The position numbers and the translations under genes are program-made. The notes under the pieces were generated by a model, which searched no databases, was not told the DNA's origin, and saw only the letters and a list, made by a program, of their open reading frames with translations. From Reticulitermes speratus (lineage: Eukaryota; Arthropoda; Insecta; Blattodea; Rhinotermitidae): DNA of 64,000 nt. Every line of letters begins with the position of its first letter. Position 1 is the first letter of the stretch. This document shows, one piece after another, positions 28,801-35,700 of the stretch. The stretch covers positions 27,268,677-27,332,676 of the forward strand of contig JAJKFL010000007.1 of the NCBI GenBank assembly GCA_021186555.1. The letters are read 5' to 3'.

Positions 28801-30765
28801 CCATTTTGTCTCCACAGTCTTGCCTTTCTCTTTTTTACATTAAAACAGTATAGATGAATATCATCTATAACTTGCCACTGCAAGAGCAGTGAAAATTACT
28901 AGACATTCTATGTACTTTTATAAATAATTTGTTTTTACTATCCCTGCTATGTAACTTTAAAAATAATTTCTTTTATCTCAGGGACAGCACACTCTATTAG
29001 CACAAGCAAACATACATACACACATGGCTCTTGTAATATAGATGATCCACAAGTATGTGTATGTGTTATTGACTAATGCCCTCCGTCTCAAACACACAGA
29101 TAATTACATCCTTCATGAGCAAAAAAAGATACACAAACATACATTAAACTCTCTTTTATATGTTAGACACACCAAATGTTACAGTGTTCTTTCTTGTACG
29201 ATTTTAATAATCTCCCTGTCTTGCATACCTAGTAGACAGTTGTTAGTAAATCCTGCAAGTTTATGATTATTGCTGGGTAACTTGGAAGCACATAATTTTG
29301 GATTTTTTTTTGTGCCAAGATTGATCACAAAATGCCATGCCAGGTGGTTTAATTTTATGACCAGTAATCATTTTGAAACCAAACACACAGACACCTTTTG
29401 TCAAACTTCTGTGCATATACTTACCACAAGTTTGAGAAAGTAGGAACACATCAGGATTCACAATGTTACCTGTTTGTCATACAATTTCAGACTGATCTTT
29501 CTCCTGATGGCAGAAGAACCTCCCGTAAACACAATGTGATGGAAATGCTCCCCTCACCCAGTGTGGGCGGAGGTCTTCCCTTGCTGCTGCTATCAGTGCT
29601 ACCTCCTGTGATTCCACGGGCTAGCTGGCCATCTGCCGACCATGGTAACCTGCCCATGCGCCGTCAAGTCACATTCAGCTCTGAACCAAAACTGGACGAC
29701 TCAATGACGAAACAAACTGCAGGGGAGTCTAGAAGGGAACAAGAATACTACATCATTTGTGATAGTCAGGATAGTGACACAGAAGCTTCTGGGAAACCAG
29801 GTGTCTTTAGTCGTCTCAAGAACTTCCTTGGAAGTCGACCTTCAAGTCGTAAAACGTCCACAGCATCCTTTTCTGGCACTTCAAGTGGAGGTGGTATTGC
29901 TTCAGCTCTGCGATTCCACATGAATTACTTGACAGGTCTGGTTCCTAGCAGCAACACTGCTGCCATGACTTCTTCATGCAACACTAGCATTTCAGCATTA
30001 AACCAACATGGTTTGAGTGGGGGGTCATCCTCCAGAGAACTGCATCCATTAAAACGCTTCTGTGGCAAAGCAGGAGGTGGAAGTGGTCCCATCATCAGTG
30101 TCACATCCAATGATGAACCAGAAGACTGCACCTACTTGGATACGGAAGATGGTAACAGTGCAAGTCGAAGAAAGTTCTCACTTGGTATGTGTCTTTCACA
30201 GAAAGAGGAAAAGGATTTTGGTGAAGCTGAGAGAAGAATTAGCTGTTCCTCTGTGCAGAAGGGGGCGATGCAGTATCAGCATTCTCAACCAGTCCTGTCA
30301 TTCAGGGAACGAGCAAAGGGTTCCCCTCGATTCCCACACAAAATTGTTCCCACATGTAGCTTAAATGCTTTAGAGGACCGTCGCAGGAGTAGTTCATCCG
30401 CTGGTGCTGCCAGCTACAACGCTAATCCATCTGGCAGCAATCCTTCATACCTTGCTAGGCATCAGAGTAGCCAGCACCATCTGCATGTATGGAAACAAAC
30501 TGCTGGTTGTCGCAGCCACTTGGGAGGGAAATGTAGGTCCTTAGAAGATGCCACAAGTACAGGGGCGGGGCCATCAAGTGCTTCATCTGGTGTCAGTAAC
30601 TGGAAGCCTAGGGCTGCAAGTTACAGCCCAAACTGTGATGTATGGGCCACAGCTGAGTTTGGGATTCCACTTAGTGAATTGGGAAACAGTGGCAGATGCA
30701 GAGACAAAAGTGTTTCGCAGAATGTCCAAAGAAGGGACTCACAGTGTTCTCAAATACAGATGTAA
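821..30765 (+). CDS. GABA-B-R3: Metabotropic GABA-B receptor, probable subtype 3 (partial, 5' exons missing)
   Basis: Class C G-protein-coupled receptor of neuronal plasma membrane. Fifteen exons join in frame: 821-961, 1916-2086, 6372-6476, 11132-11197, 13916-14098, 17733-17963, 18119-18179, 19009-19249, 21145-21280, 22372-22488, 23595-23756, 25227-25330, 26841-27119, 27952-28123, 29491-30765 (3444 nt, 1147 aa plus stop). Residues 1 to about 340 are the Venus-flytrap ligand-binding lobe ([18 protein letters not shown]; sequons NIT, NVT, NMT). A Cys-containing linker and seven membrane helices follow (about 370-650; [43 protein letters not shown]). Then come a coiled coil (about 680-715) and a 424-aa Ser-rich tail. 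The family call is very firm. Subtype 3 is inferred because loop and tail blocks ([34 protein letters not shown]) match my memory of Drosophila R3 and not R1 or R2. The signal peptide and start codon lie upstream of the window. Confidence 0.9.
962..1915. other. GABA-B-R3 intron a
   Basis: Holds a hammerhead-like module (1244-1276, minus) and a truncated SINE 3' part (about 1597-1713; TCTAGTGTCGAGGTTAAGAA). Nothing coding. Confidence 0.6.
1597..1713 (+). mobile_element. SINE family C fragment
   Basis: 3' portion only. It shares CTAGTGTCGAGGTTAAGAAT, the Cys/Thr-rich tail and the 'ACCTC' block with the complete copies near 20222 and 44199. The tRNA-like head is missing. Confidence 0.6.
1916..2086 (+). 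CDS. GABA-B-R3: GABA-B-R3 exon b (ligand-binding lobe)
   Basis: 57 codons, [12 protein letters not shown] to SQNEDVYSL. Acceptor gtgtttcag, donor gtgagt; phase 0 at both ends. Contains the class C receptor [12 protein letters not shown] block and the FGW turn (here GFGWDTV) of lobe 1. Confidence 0.93.
2261..3570. mobile_element. Composite element with ~190-nt inverted arms
   Basis: Left arm (2261-2450) and right arm (3379-3570) are imperfect reverse complements. Shared words include GTCGATGGTA/TACCATCGAC, the ATGTCCACGC word and the ATGCTACAT ends. The 930-nt interior holds a copy of repeat family A (2683-3190). It resembles a foldback transposon carrying other DNA. No transposase was seen. 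Confidence 0.65.
2683..3190 (+). repeat. Repeat family A, copy 1
   Basis: About 500 bp shared with 14362-15260 and 41364-42290. It starts near GCGTTCGCGTAAC, has AATGCGCATGCGC and TTTGATTTTCTCTACAA in the middle, and ends in a GGACGGACAGACAGACATGA block. Noncoding and unclassified; the purine-rich end resembles a LINE or SINE 3' region. Confidence 0.7.
3641..3956 (-). mobile_element. tRNA-derived SINE family A, minus copy
   Basis: Minus strand reads a GGTGGCGTAGTTGGTTGAGG A-box and a GGGTTCGATTCCC B-box, then a body ending in a CTTTACCTTTACTT-type tail. It pairs with the plus copy at 4489-4757. Confidence 0.8.
4489..4757 (+). mobile_element. tRNA-derived SINE family A, plus copy
   Basis: GGTGGCCCATTTGATTGAGG A-box region, GGTTCGATTCCCGATGGTGT B-box, and a body with CCACCTTCATGTGCCGATTG, also present inverted at 3641-3956. 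Ends in CTTTACCTTTACCTTT. Confidence 0.8.
5218..5471 (+). mobile_element. tRNA-Leu-like SINE family B
   Basis: Head CAGTGGCCGCGCAATCTAAG resembles the tRNA-Leu A-box, and TGGGTTCGAATCCCACCGGG is a perfect B-box stem-loop. A body of about 150 nt and an A-tail at 5461-5471 follow. Related copies lie at about 7517-7740 and 37110-37365. Confidence 0.85.
5889..6110. mobile_element. Foldback element with ~105-nt arms
   Basis: The left half (GAGCTCTTCTGGGTATTACG on to CAAGAAGTC) is mirrored by the right half, which ends in AATACCCCAGAAGAGCGCAG, making one long hairpin. Each arm carries a hammerhead-like module (GACGTTTCGGGAC). Flanking GGCGGAAGCCTGAAATCACG is shared with the relative at 34146-34354, so the family extends past the hairpin. 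Confidence 0.8.
6372..6476 (+). CDS. GABA-B-R3: GABA-B-R3 exon c (ligand-binding lobe)
   Basis: 35 codons, [16 protein letters not shown] to [10 protein letters not shown], with sequon NIT. Acceptor gttttccag, donor gtaagt. Joins exon b at SL|AVNDLV without a frame change. Confidence 0.92.
7101..7330 (+). mobile_element. LINE (RTE-like) ORF2 C-terminal remnant
   Basis: Frame shows [20 protein letters not shown] then [20 protein letters not shown] and [17 protein letters not shown]. This is the eroded 'GKPEGKRPLGRPRRRW..DL.EI....DWI.LAQDR' tail common to insect LINEs. Truncated and decayed. Confidence 0.7.
7517..7740 (+). mobile_element. tRNA-Leu-like SINE family B, second copy
   Basis: TGTGTTCGAATCCCGCTGGG B-box and GGGGGCATGGATGTATGTTT body match the copy at 5218. 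A (GT)14-15 tract (7678-7706) has expanded inside it. Confidence 0.8.
7779..7820. repeat. (GAAA)n microsatellite
   Basis: About ten tandem GAAA units at the end of the SINE copy, probably grown from its A-rich tail. Confidence 0.9.
8276..9566. repeat. 38-bp minisatellite, about 34 copies, with 228-bp higher-order units
   Basis: Unit is GATGTACGGAAAATATTTAT followed by TGAGACAGTTACCTGTGT. Marker variants recur at exact 6-unit spacing: GAGAAAG at 8444 and 8672; GAGACATTTAT at 9050 and 9278. Both are 228 bp (6 x 38), showing block duplication. 3'-end units carry GATTTATGG or GATGTATGG variants. Short open frames on both strands are by-products. Confidence 0.97.
11132..11197 (+). CDS. GABA-B-R3: GABA-B-R3 exon d (ligand-binding lobe)
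   Basis: 22 codons, [22 protein letters not shown]. Acceptor cttattttcag, donor gtacgt. A small exon in a 7.4-kb gap between neighbouring exons, recognised by frame and the conserved RIIIGSF...FCE pattern. Confidence 0.92.
11198..13915. other. GABA-B-R3 intron d
   Basis: Mostly unique AT-rich DNA with (GT)n/(CA)n runs near 11963-12000 and 12106-12121, an (AT)n run near 12385-12400, and repeat family D copy 1 (13283-13770). No coding signal. Confidence 0.55.
13283..13770. repeat. Repeat family D, copy 1
   Basis: Shares about 450 bp with 15715-16250, including CACCAATCTACACAT, CCTGTTAGTGGC, TTGATGGCTGTCCT and AAAGTCAAAATATTCG. Unclassified. Confidence 0.7.
13916..14098 (+). CDS. GABA-B-R3: GABA-B-R3 exon e (ligand-binding lobe)
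   Basis: 61 codons, [17 protein letters not shown] to [10 protein letters not shown], with sequon NVT. Acceptor tttgttgcag, donor gttagt. MYG..YAWIL..G..D.WW is the class C lobe-2 strand that GABA-B subtypes share. Confidence 0.93.
14362..15260 (+). repeat. Repeat family A, copy 2 (split by a MITE)
   Basis: Same order of words as copy 1 (GCGTTCGCGTAAC, AATGCGCATGCGC, GGACAGACAGACATGACGAA), interrupted at 14677-15045. The interruption dates the MITE as younger. Confidence 0.7.
14677..15045. mobile_element. hAT-like MITE, copy 1
   Basis: 369 bp with terminal CATAGGCGCGCCC and, inverted, CATTGGCGCACGG. Flanked by an 8-bp target repeat, AATGTATA/AATGTACA (7 of 8). The interior has a poly-G run and GGCTATATATAATTT, as in copies at 32972 and 39408. 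No transposase. Confidence 0.75.
15715..16250. repeat. Repeat family D, copy 2
   Basis: See the copy at 13283. This one is better preserved, ending near GGCGGGACAGAGCTCCTTAA. Origin unknown. Confidence 0.7.
16668..16925 (-). mobile_element. SINE family C, minus copy
   Basis: Minus strand begins at an AGCTGGGATAGCTCAGTTGG-type tRNA head (here duplicated: ATACCAACTGAGCTATACCA on plus). The body carries the family's CAGGGAAAG and CACCCATT(G)AAT blocks. Confidence 0.7.
17733..17963 (+). CDS. GABA-B-R3: GABA-B-R3 exon f (ligand-binding lobe)
   Basis: 77 codons, [12 protein letters not shown] to [10 protein letters not shown], with sequon NMT. Acceptor aatttttgcag, donor gtgagt. Contains [16 protein letters not shown], the family's Y.AYDA(V/I)WA.ALAL helix. 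Confidence 0.94.
18119..18179 (+). CDS. GABA-B-R3: GABA-B-R3 exon g (end of ligand-binding lobe)
   Basis: 61 nt, [20 protein letters not shown] plus the first base of a split Gly codon. Acceptor ttttttttaag, donor gtaagg. GPV.F.G.DR is the canonical GABA-B and receptor-guanylate-cyclase motif that closes lobe 2. Confidence 0.93.
18180..19008. other. GABA-B-R3 intron g
   Basis: Holds a SINE C copy (18541-18830); the remainder is unremarkable. Confidence 0.6.
18541..18830 (+). mobile_element. SINE family C
   Basis: Head GGTGTAGTCACTAGTGATTA and a B-box-like GGGGTTTAATCCTGG. The body has TTTTTCTCTTCTCCAAA and TGCCTTCAAGTA. Diverged copy. Confidence 0.7.
19009..19249 (+). CDS. GABA-B-R3: GABA-B-R3 exon h (linker and TM1)
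   Basis: 241 nt. Acceptor ttttgcag completes a Gly codon; the donor gtgagg splits Lys. Covers the linker ([20 protein letters not shown]) and TM1 ([20 protein letters not shown]), ending in NLHFRKLK of intracellular loop 1. Confidence 0.94.
19250..21144. other. GABA-B-R3 intron h
   Basis: Contains one SINE C copy (20222-20480). ORFs here are shadows without family features. Confidence 0.55.
20222..20480 (+). mobile_element. SINE family C
   Basis: AACCTGGGTAGTGTAGTCGG head, then GTGATTTTTCTCTTCTCCAA, CTATCTAGTGATGAGATTAA and a terminal CTTTACCTTGTA. Better preserved than most copies; the B-box is decayed. Confidence 0.75.
21145..21280 (+). CDS. GABA-B-R3: GABA-B-R3 exon i (TM2)
   Basis: 136 nt, (K)[31 protein letters not shown] to FPIVCT. 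Acceptor ctctctag, donor gtaagt. The S(S/Q)P.LNN..VVGC signature is diagnostic of GABA-B receptors. The terminal Cys is the extracellular-loop disulfide cysteine. Confidence 0.95.
21281..22371. other. GABA-B-R3 intron i
   Basis: Begins with a decayed LINE 3' end on the minus strand (about 21330-21510; [20 protein letters not shown]) and a plus scrap near 21700-21815. The rest is AT-rich. Confidence 0.55.
22372..22488 (+). CDS. GABA-B-R3: GABA-B-R3 exon j (TM3, loop 2)
   Basis: 39 codons, [20 protein letters not shown] to GVFKNK. Acceptor ttcattcccag, donor gttagc. AFGSMF.K..RVH..F is the conserved TM3/loop-2 block that contacts the G protein. Confidence 0.95.
22489..23594. other. GABA-B-R3 intron j
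   Basis: Includes a SINE C fragment (about 22635-22835; CCATCTAGTGTCGAGGTTAA). The rest is AT-rich with no coding signal. Confidence 0.55.
23595..23756 (+). CDS. GABA-B-R3: GABA-B-R3 exon k (TM4, extracellular loop 2)
   Basis: 54 codons, [19 protein letters not shown] to RSVVYQPQ, holding TM4 ([20 protein letters not shown]). Acceptor tctgttttag, donor gtagga. Phase 0 at both ends. Confidence 0.95.
23757..25226. other. GABA-B-R3 intron k
   Basis: Holds LINE scraps (plus 24740-24865, minus 24890-25140). A pyrimidine-rich block near 23920-24000 gives a long minus-strand ORF with no family match. Confidence 0.55.
24890..25140 (-). mobile_element. LINE (RTE-like) 3' remnant
   Basis: Minus strand reads [20 protein letters not shown] followed by [18 protein letters not shown]. 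This is the conserved C-terminal 'G..WI.LAQDR..W.ALV..VMN' of the family, also seen at 7101, 25361, 41668 and 60985. Confidence 0.8.
25227..25330 (+). CDS. GABA-B-R3: GABA-B-R3 exon l (TM5)
   Basis: 104 nt, [21 protein letters not shown] to AWET plus a split Arg. Acceptor tgttttccag, donor gtcagc. The C..(Q/S)...TWL...Y.YKGLLL block is conserved across GABA-B subtypes. Confidence 0.95.
25361..25860 (+). mobile_element. LINE (RTE-like) ORF2 C-terminal remnant
   Basis: Reads [20 protein letters not shown] then [36 protein letters not shown] and, after frameshifts, a [16 protein letters not shown] end. It begins 30 bp after receptor exon l and is 5' truncated. Confidence 0.8.
25861..26840. other. 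Rest of GABA-B-R3 intron l
   Basis: AT-rich DNA with a short GCTAGCTAGCTGG/GTCAGTCAGCC tetranucleotide-like patch near 26190-26230. I see no gene or named element. Confidence 0.5.
26841..27119 (+). CDS. GABA-B-R3: GABA-B-R3 exon m (TM6 and TM7)
   Basis: 279 nt, (R)[20 protein letters not shown] to IEYNTR. Acceptor ttattttcag, donor gtgagc. TM6 and TM7 end in [19 protein letters not shown], the family's conserved (T/S)T.TLCL.F.PK block. Confidence 0.95.
27120..27951. other. GABA-B-R3 intron m
   Basis: AT-rich, no recognisable element. Confidence 0.5.
27952..28123 (+). CDS. GABA-B-R3: GABA-B-R3 exon n (cytoplasmic coiled coil)
   Basis: 172 nt, (R)[16 protein letters not shown] to ASKK. Acceptor tattttctcag, donor gtcagt. 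Heptad spacing of hydrophobics in [19 protein letters not shown] and on to WQLIE predicts a coiled coil, the element GABA-B subunits use to dimerise. Confidence 0.93.
28124..29490. other. GABA-B-R3 intron n
   Basis: AT-rich with a pyrimidine-rich stretch at about 28730-28840. I recognise no repeat family. Confidence 0.5.
29491..30765 (+). CDS. GABA-B-R3: GABA-B-R3 terminal exon o (cytoplasmic tail) and stop
   Basis: 425 codons including TAA at 30763-30765. Acceptor acaatttcag. The tail is Ser/Gly-rich and mostly low complexity, but it has islands that look selected: [63 protein letters not shown] with PTCSLNAL. RxxS/T clusters are possible kinase sites. The reading frame is open upstream to 29398, but the acceptor and frame set the exon start. 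Confidence 0.92.
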   Translation, partial: TDLSPDGRRTSRKHNVMEMLPSPSVGGGLPLLLLSVLPPVIPRASWPSADHGNLPMRRQVTFSSEPKLDDSMTKQTAGESRREQEYYIICDSQDSDTEASGKPGVFSRLKNFLGSRPSSRKTSTASFSGTSSGGGIASALRFHMNYLTGLVPSSNTAAMTSSCNTSISALNQHGLSGGSSSRELHPLKRFCGKAGGGSGPIISVTSNDEPEDCTYLDTEDGNSASRRKFSLGMCLSQKEEKDFGEAERRISCSSVQKGAMQYQHSQPVLSFRERAKGSPRFPHKIVPTCSLNALEDRRRSSSSAGAASYNANPSGSNPSYLARHQSSQHHLHVWKQTAGCRSHLGGKCRSLEDATSTGAGPSSASSGVSNWKPRAASYSPNCDVWATAEFGIPLSELGNSGRCRDKSVSQNVQRRDSQCSQIQM

Positions 30766-32485
30766 TTGACAATCGATATTGTGTGTGCACATGCGTGTCA
30801 TTGTTAACTTCTTGTGGCATCTGTGATTGAGGCCAACTAAACAAGGGATCAGCTTTCAAAGTACAGCTGTGCTGATGGTTATTGGAATATAAACTTCCCA
30901 AGTCAATTGCAAGTTTTGAAACTAAAGTAATTCATAAGTAATATCCAAAAGTGTTGAACTTCTACTCACACACTGACATTTTATGTCAATTCCTTGCTTC
31001 TTTTAGGATGGACTACATAAATAAAATGTGTAATAATATAAGAAAGGCAATCAAAGTAACAAAGGGACATTCTGATAATGTATATTTGTCGTATATCTTA
31101 TACTGTTTGTTCGTAGCCTCTTGTCTCTGCTGGTTAGAAAATGTAAAGGAGGACTTTGTTTAATGAAGTGTTACTCATTCAGCACCTATGTTTGCATTAG
31201 GGACCCTGGTCTTTGAAGGAACTGTATAAATCTGAAGGTTATGGTCCCCTAGATGTGACACAATGTGGTCTGTTAGGAATTTTCTGACGTTTCAGAGAAA
31301 CCTACTGCCCCCCTACATTGAAAATGGATGCAGTGAGTGTCTTTGAAATGTTGGTAAATTTCTACAATACTGATTGATGAGTTTGGAAGTACTGCTCCCA
31401 TCAGCATAGTACATCCTAAAGCCAGTAATCTTCATAGTCACTGTCATGAGAAACTAAAATTTTTCCATTTTTTTAAACCAATATACACAGTGGCTCAAAA
31501 GTCAGTTAACAGGTGAGTAAAATGTATACTAAAAATGTGTTGTATATCCTTTTTGACTCAGTCAACACAGTTTTGTTTATTGGTAGACAAACTTTTTGTT
31601 TAGAACACATCGCTACATGTTTCAGATTTTATACCAAAGCCATCATTTGGCTAAATCCCTATCAAATTATGTTAAGGAAACCCACATATCACATCATTTC
31701 AGCTTTAAGATGATACACCTTACAACAGTTTATTTATGTATATTATTAGTACTATTATTATTGTTTATCCTTGCGTTTATTATGTTATATTATATACTTG
31801 TTAAAATTACATAAATTCCTTTACTACTCAGTTTACAAAAATTCTTCCTCTCTTCTTCTTTCCATCTCTGCGTCAGTTGTTTCCTCTTTGGGACAAAACT
31901 GGTAACAAATGCCGACCAAAGTCCGTCAAAGCACGAATGAAAGCAAAAATACAACTCAGTTACTTCCGTGACAAAACACCGTACATGACACAATTCCAAA
32001 TGCGCCGCTAAAACATCGAGTTACAACACATTTCACGTAAGCCACATTTGACCTGACCACGCTACGAGTTGCCCAATACGATCAGTTGTGGGAGGGTCCA
32101 CAGATCGTAAATGTCTCAACAAGATCCCATTTACGATGAGAAGGGCGAGGGGAAGGGAGGGAGTTGTAGTTGACGTGTTTTCCGCGTTAAGCTGCTTGCT
32201 TTGGAGGTTAAGATATACAGAAAATCGAGCATATGTAGTCGATAAACTAACTGGCAGATGGTGCAAGAAGTATTAAATAATTCGAAAATTATGAAACAAA
32301 AATTTAAACGACAAGCTATAATTTAAATGAGGAAATGAGGTTGTAATTTTGTGTGTTTCGTTACGGTGACTGACAGGACCGTTTCGGCAATTAAGACAGG
32401 AGTCACACAATCAGCATTTATTTACAGGCAGTGGCATTTGACCTCTGAGCTTGTTTGCGTCTGGCATGTATTGCATACAGACAAC
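30766..32485. other. Intergenic region between GABA-B-R3 and Xdh
   Basis: Holds the receptor 3' flank, a hammerhead-like module (about 31612-31660, minus) and AT-rich unique sequence. Several short ORFs here show no family signature. No convincing extra gene. Confidence 0.6.
31020..31025 (+). promoter_or_regulatory. Candidate poly(A) signal for GABA-B-R3
   Basis: AATAAA about 255 nt after the receptor stop codon. It is the first canonical hexamer I noticed in the 3' flank. Transcript data would be needed to confirm that it is used. Confidence 0.45.
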
Positions 32486-32657
32486 TGATAAGAGATATAA
32501 ATTAGCTAATCACGTGTGTACAGTCATGTGGCCAGACGGAAAGTTATCATTGGATCTAACGTCTGCATAACAAGTTAACCTCGTGAGCAAGATATTGCAT
32601 GGCCACTAACGATCGAAAGAACTTAATTTGTTGGTCTTCAAGATACGTGTTTCCATC
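32486..32657 (+). promoter_or_regulatory. Probable Xdh core promoter and 5' UTR
   Basis: ATATAAAT at about 32495-32502 sits roughly 25-30 nt before a TCATGT initiator-like site (about 32524). TGATAAG (32486-32492) and an inverted TGATAA (about 32544-32549) are GATA-factor sites, and CACGTG (32511-32516) is an E-box. GATA sites are common at fat-body genes, so this suits Xdh, but the start site is inferred. Confidence 0.4.
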
Positions 32658-32717
32658 ATGACGGAACCTCTGTTTAAAACGGAATCAACTCTAACATTTT
32701 ACGTCAACGGAAAAAAG
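32658..32717 (+). CDS. Xdh: Xdh exon 1, start codon
   Basis: [23 protein letters not shown] at 32658 is the only Met before the conserved FYVNGKK strand, and the length fits insect XDH N-termini. Donor gtacgt, phase 0, joining exon 2 at K|VVD. Confidence 0.9.
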
Positions 32718-35700
32718 GTACGTAGGCTACAGGAGAAAGTTACATAAAGTCCTGTTTAAGTTTACTCAGACAAACATGTGTTTTACCTAGCTGTTATGCA
32801 AGCTGTTTTGATGTACCTCAGGTTTGTCAGCTTATGTTTCGACAAGAGAATAGAAGCTGGTTGCGGGGCGGGGAAGTGGATGGTTGTATTTCAGATTTTG
32901 TGTCAAACGCAGGGCCGGCCCGAGACATGCGGACGCCCTGGGCAAGCAAAAATTTTGGCGCCCCTTCAAACCAGGTGCGCACCCAGAATTTTTCATTGGT
33001 GAGGGGGGGGGGGGGGGGCTGACCGTAAGGCTATATATAATTTTATTTTAAAAATTATATTATATACATCATGTCATAAGTAAAACTGTAACATAACACT
33101 GTTTGCAACTGCATTTATATACATACAAATATAACTACATGTTCCATGACTCAATCACAGTGTCCTGTCTTGTTGTTTTTTTTTAATTTTATTAATTATT
33201 CAAAATTATAATGTACTGGTCATCAGCTGATTTCAGTGGCTGATTTTGGCTGAAGGGTAAATCTTGTAAAAGGTTTGATATTGTATCTACAAAATTGTGT
33301 TTTTTTTTAATTTCGGTTTTGGGGGTTGAAAACAGTATTATGTTTCTGTTGTACTTAGGGCATGATTTTTATAACATAATTTTGAAAATCAAACATAAAT
33401 TATATATAGCCTCAGGGTCAGCCCCCTCAGTAAAAAATTCTGAGTGCGCACCTGATGATGATGGAGAACAGGGCTGGCCCGAGAGAAGTGGGCGCTCCGG
33501 GCAGGTTAATAATTTGGCGCCCCTTAAAACCGATATCCTTTTTCTTTTGTCTAGGACAATGCTGGTGGACATTTTTTAGGGCGCGTGCCCAAATTGTGGA
33601 TAATTTTCGGAGAAGTTCTTTCGTATGTGGAAACCTGAGTTTACTATCACCATATTTCCGATTATTCCAGTGACGTCTTAGCGTCCCGGGCAGCTACCTG
33701 GCTGGCCCGCCCCTTAGTCCGGTCCTGATTATGAAGTCTGGCACTGTTAATTGGAAGGAATCAGCGACTAAGCCCTCGTACTCCATATGAACGCCCTATT
33801 CAACACTAAAAAGAAAAGACTGAGGAAAAGCATTAAATGACTTGGAATAAATGGTACCGCAAAAGAGATGCTAAATCGAGTGCTTTCTTAACCTCGTGTT
33901 CGGTGGACACGCTCCAACCGCCTTAACCCTAGGAAAAGAGCCTCCTATGTACAGTACTAACTGAATGGGAGGCTGGGGGACGGGGAGACCAGTGCTAGTC
34001 TATACACTTCGAAGACGAGGATATTCTTTTGCCCCAGTCGGGAGTGGAAGCACGATTACTCGGTTGTCCAGCCTGTAACCTAGTGCGCGATAGTATTGCA
34101 TATCATCTTTGCTCATAAAACAACTAAAGTAAGCCAACAGTAGACCTTCTCTCTTCTGGGATGTTACGCAGGGTAGATTGGTAGTTACCGACGTTTCTGG
34201 ACAACCTATCGGCCCAGTCTTTAAGGTGCAAGCGGTCTAAGAAGAATCTCGCAGTTCTTGACTCTTAAAGGTGGGACCGATAGGTTGCCCCAAAACGTCG
34301 GTAAATAACTACCAATCTACGATGCGTAACATTCCAGAAGAGCGAAGATTTCATTTACACAATGGCGGAAGCCTGAAATCACGCATAAGCCAATAGTACT
34401 TTTAGCAGATTGCGTCCTGTTTACTTTCCATACTGCGGAACTTAAAAATTTGTAGAGTGTACTGTTCATCAGATATTGTTAATGTGGTTAAACTATGGGG
34501 GATGAGATGGGCATATAGTACGCAAGAGACCTATGAAAATTTCGTACCAAATTTTAGTCAAGAAACCTGTAACAAATTGACGCCTCAAAAGACAGAGTAG
34601 ATGGGCGCATAATATTAAAATGGATCTTCAATAAATAGGATGTGGATTGGAGTCATCTGGCGTATGGTATGATCCGGTGTCTGGCTGATATGAACACACT
34701 AATGAAATTTTTGGTTTCATAAAAGACAGAATTTCTTGACCAGTTGAGAGAGATTATCTGCTTTTCAAAAAAAAGACTGTATTCGATTGAGTTATACAGT
34801 TAGGCCCATGCACGTTAATTAGACATGAACTGCCGTGTGTCATATCCATCTGTGGATCTGCTTAAACTTGTGTGTTACAGTAATGTGGAGTGGGGTTATT
34901 AAAACGAAATCGTCTTGTGCCACTTTCTGTTGTGGAGATAATCTGTTCCCTGACCTCTTAAACGTCACGGATGACAGCCTGTTTGTGTCGTTTTATCATA
35001 GCAACATTTGACTCAGCAGCAAAGTACAGTCTCAGTGTAAATCAACGATATAAGGTTATTTACACGTTACCCACGGATGTTTTATTCACTGGGTAAAATC
35101 TTTTCTTAAAAACGTACCCTGTGTGTTTGAAGATGATGCCAGTTTATTACGTGACGGCATGATGTAAAAAAGACAGTAATTAAAGAAATTGGTCTTGAAA
35201 TAAATGTACGCAAATTATATTACAATGATCGATCATAAAATATGTTTACGTGGCGTATAATTTCGTAACTAAAGAACCTCCAGTCATGGTGATTATATCA
35301 AGAGGAATTTGTCGCCAAGGGATTACGCCTGTTTACAGCGCTGAAGCAAAATCTTGGCAGCTGTAAATTTAAAGATGATCGTGATGTGTAAACAGCTGTG
35401 ACGGCTGATAACAGAGGACATGAACTTTTATCAACAGGGTATGTAAAAGCTCGTCCCATGATATGACGAATACGTAAACTGTGGCGTGTACCATGTGGAA
35501 AAATAGTGGGATAACTACATGATTAAATCTGAACTGTTCACATTGGATTTGAAAATATGTAACCCGTTATATATATCGTAGGCTATGTATTGTAAACTTA
35601 TTTTCTCACACATCGTCGTATATGTTTCCCTCTGTGTGTGTGTGTGTGTACAAAATCACCCAAAGAAGGAGAAGAATTGTCAAATAAATATTGCTCATTT

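Noticed and set aside
821-30765. GABA-B subtype 1 or 2
   Set aside because: Loop, TM and tail motifs ([17 protein letters not shown] with [26 protein letters not shown]) do not fit the R1 or R2 patterns I remember; subtype 3 fits better.
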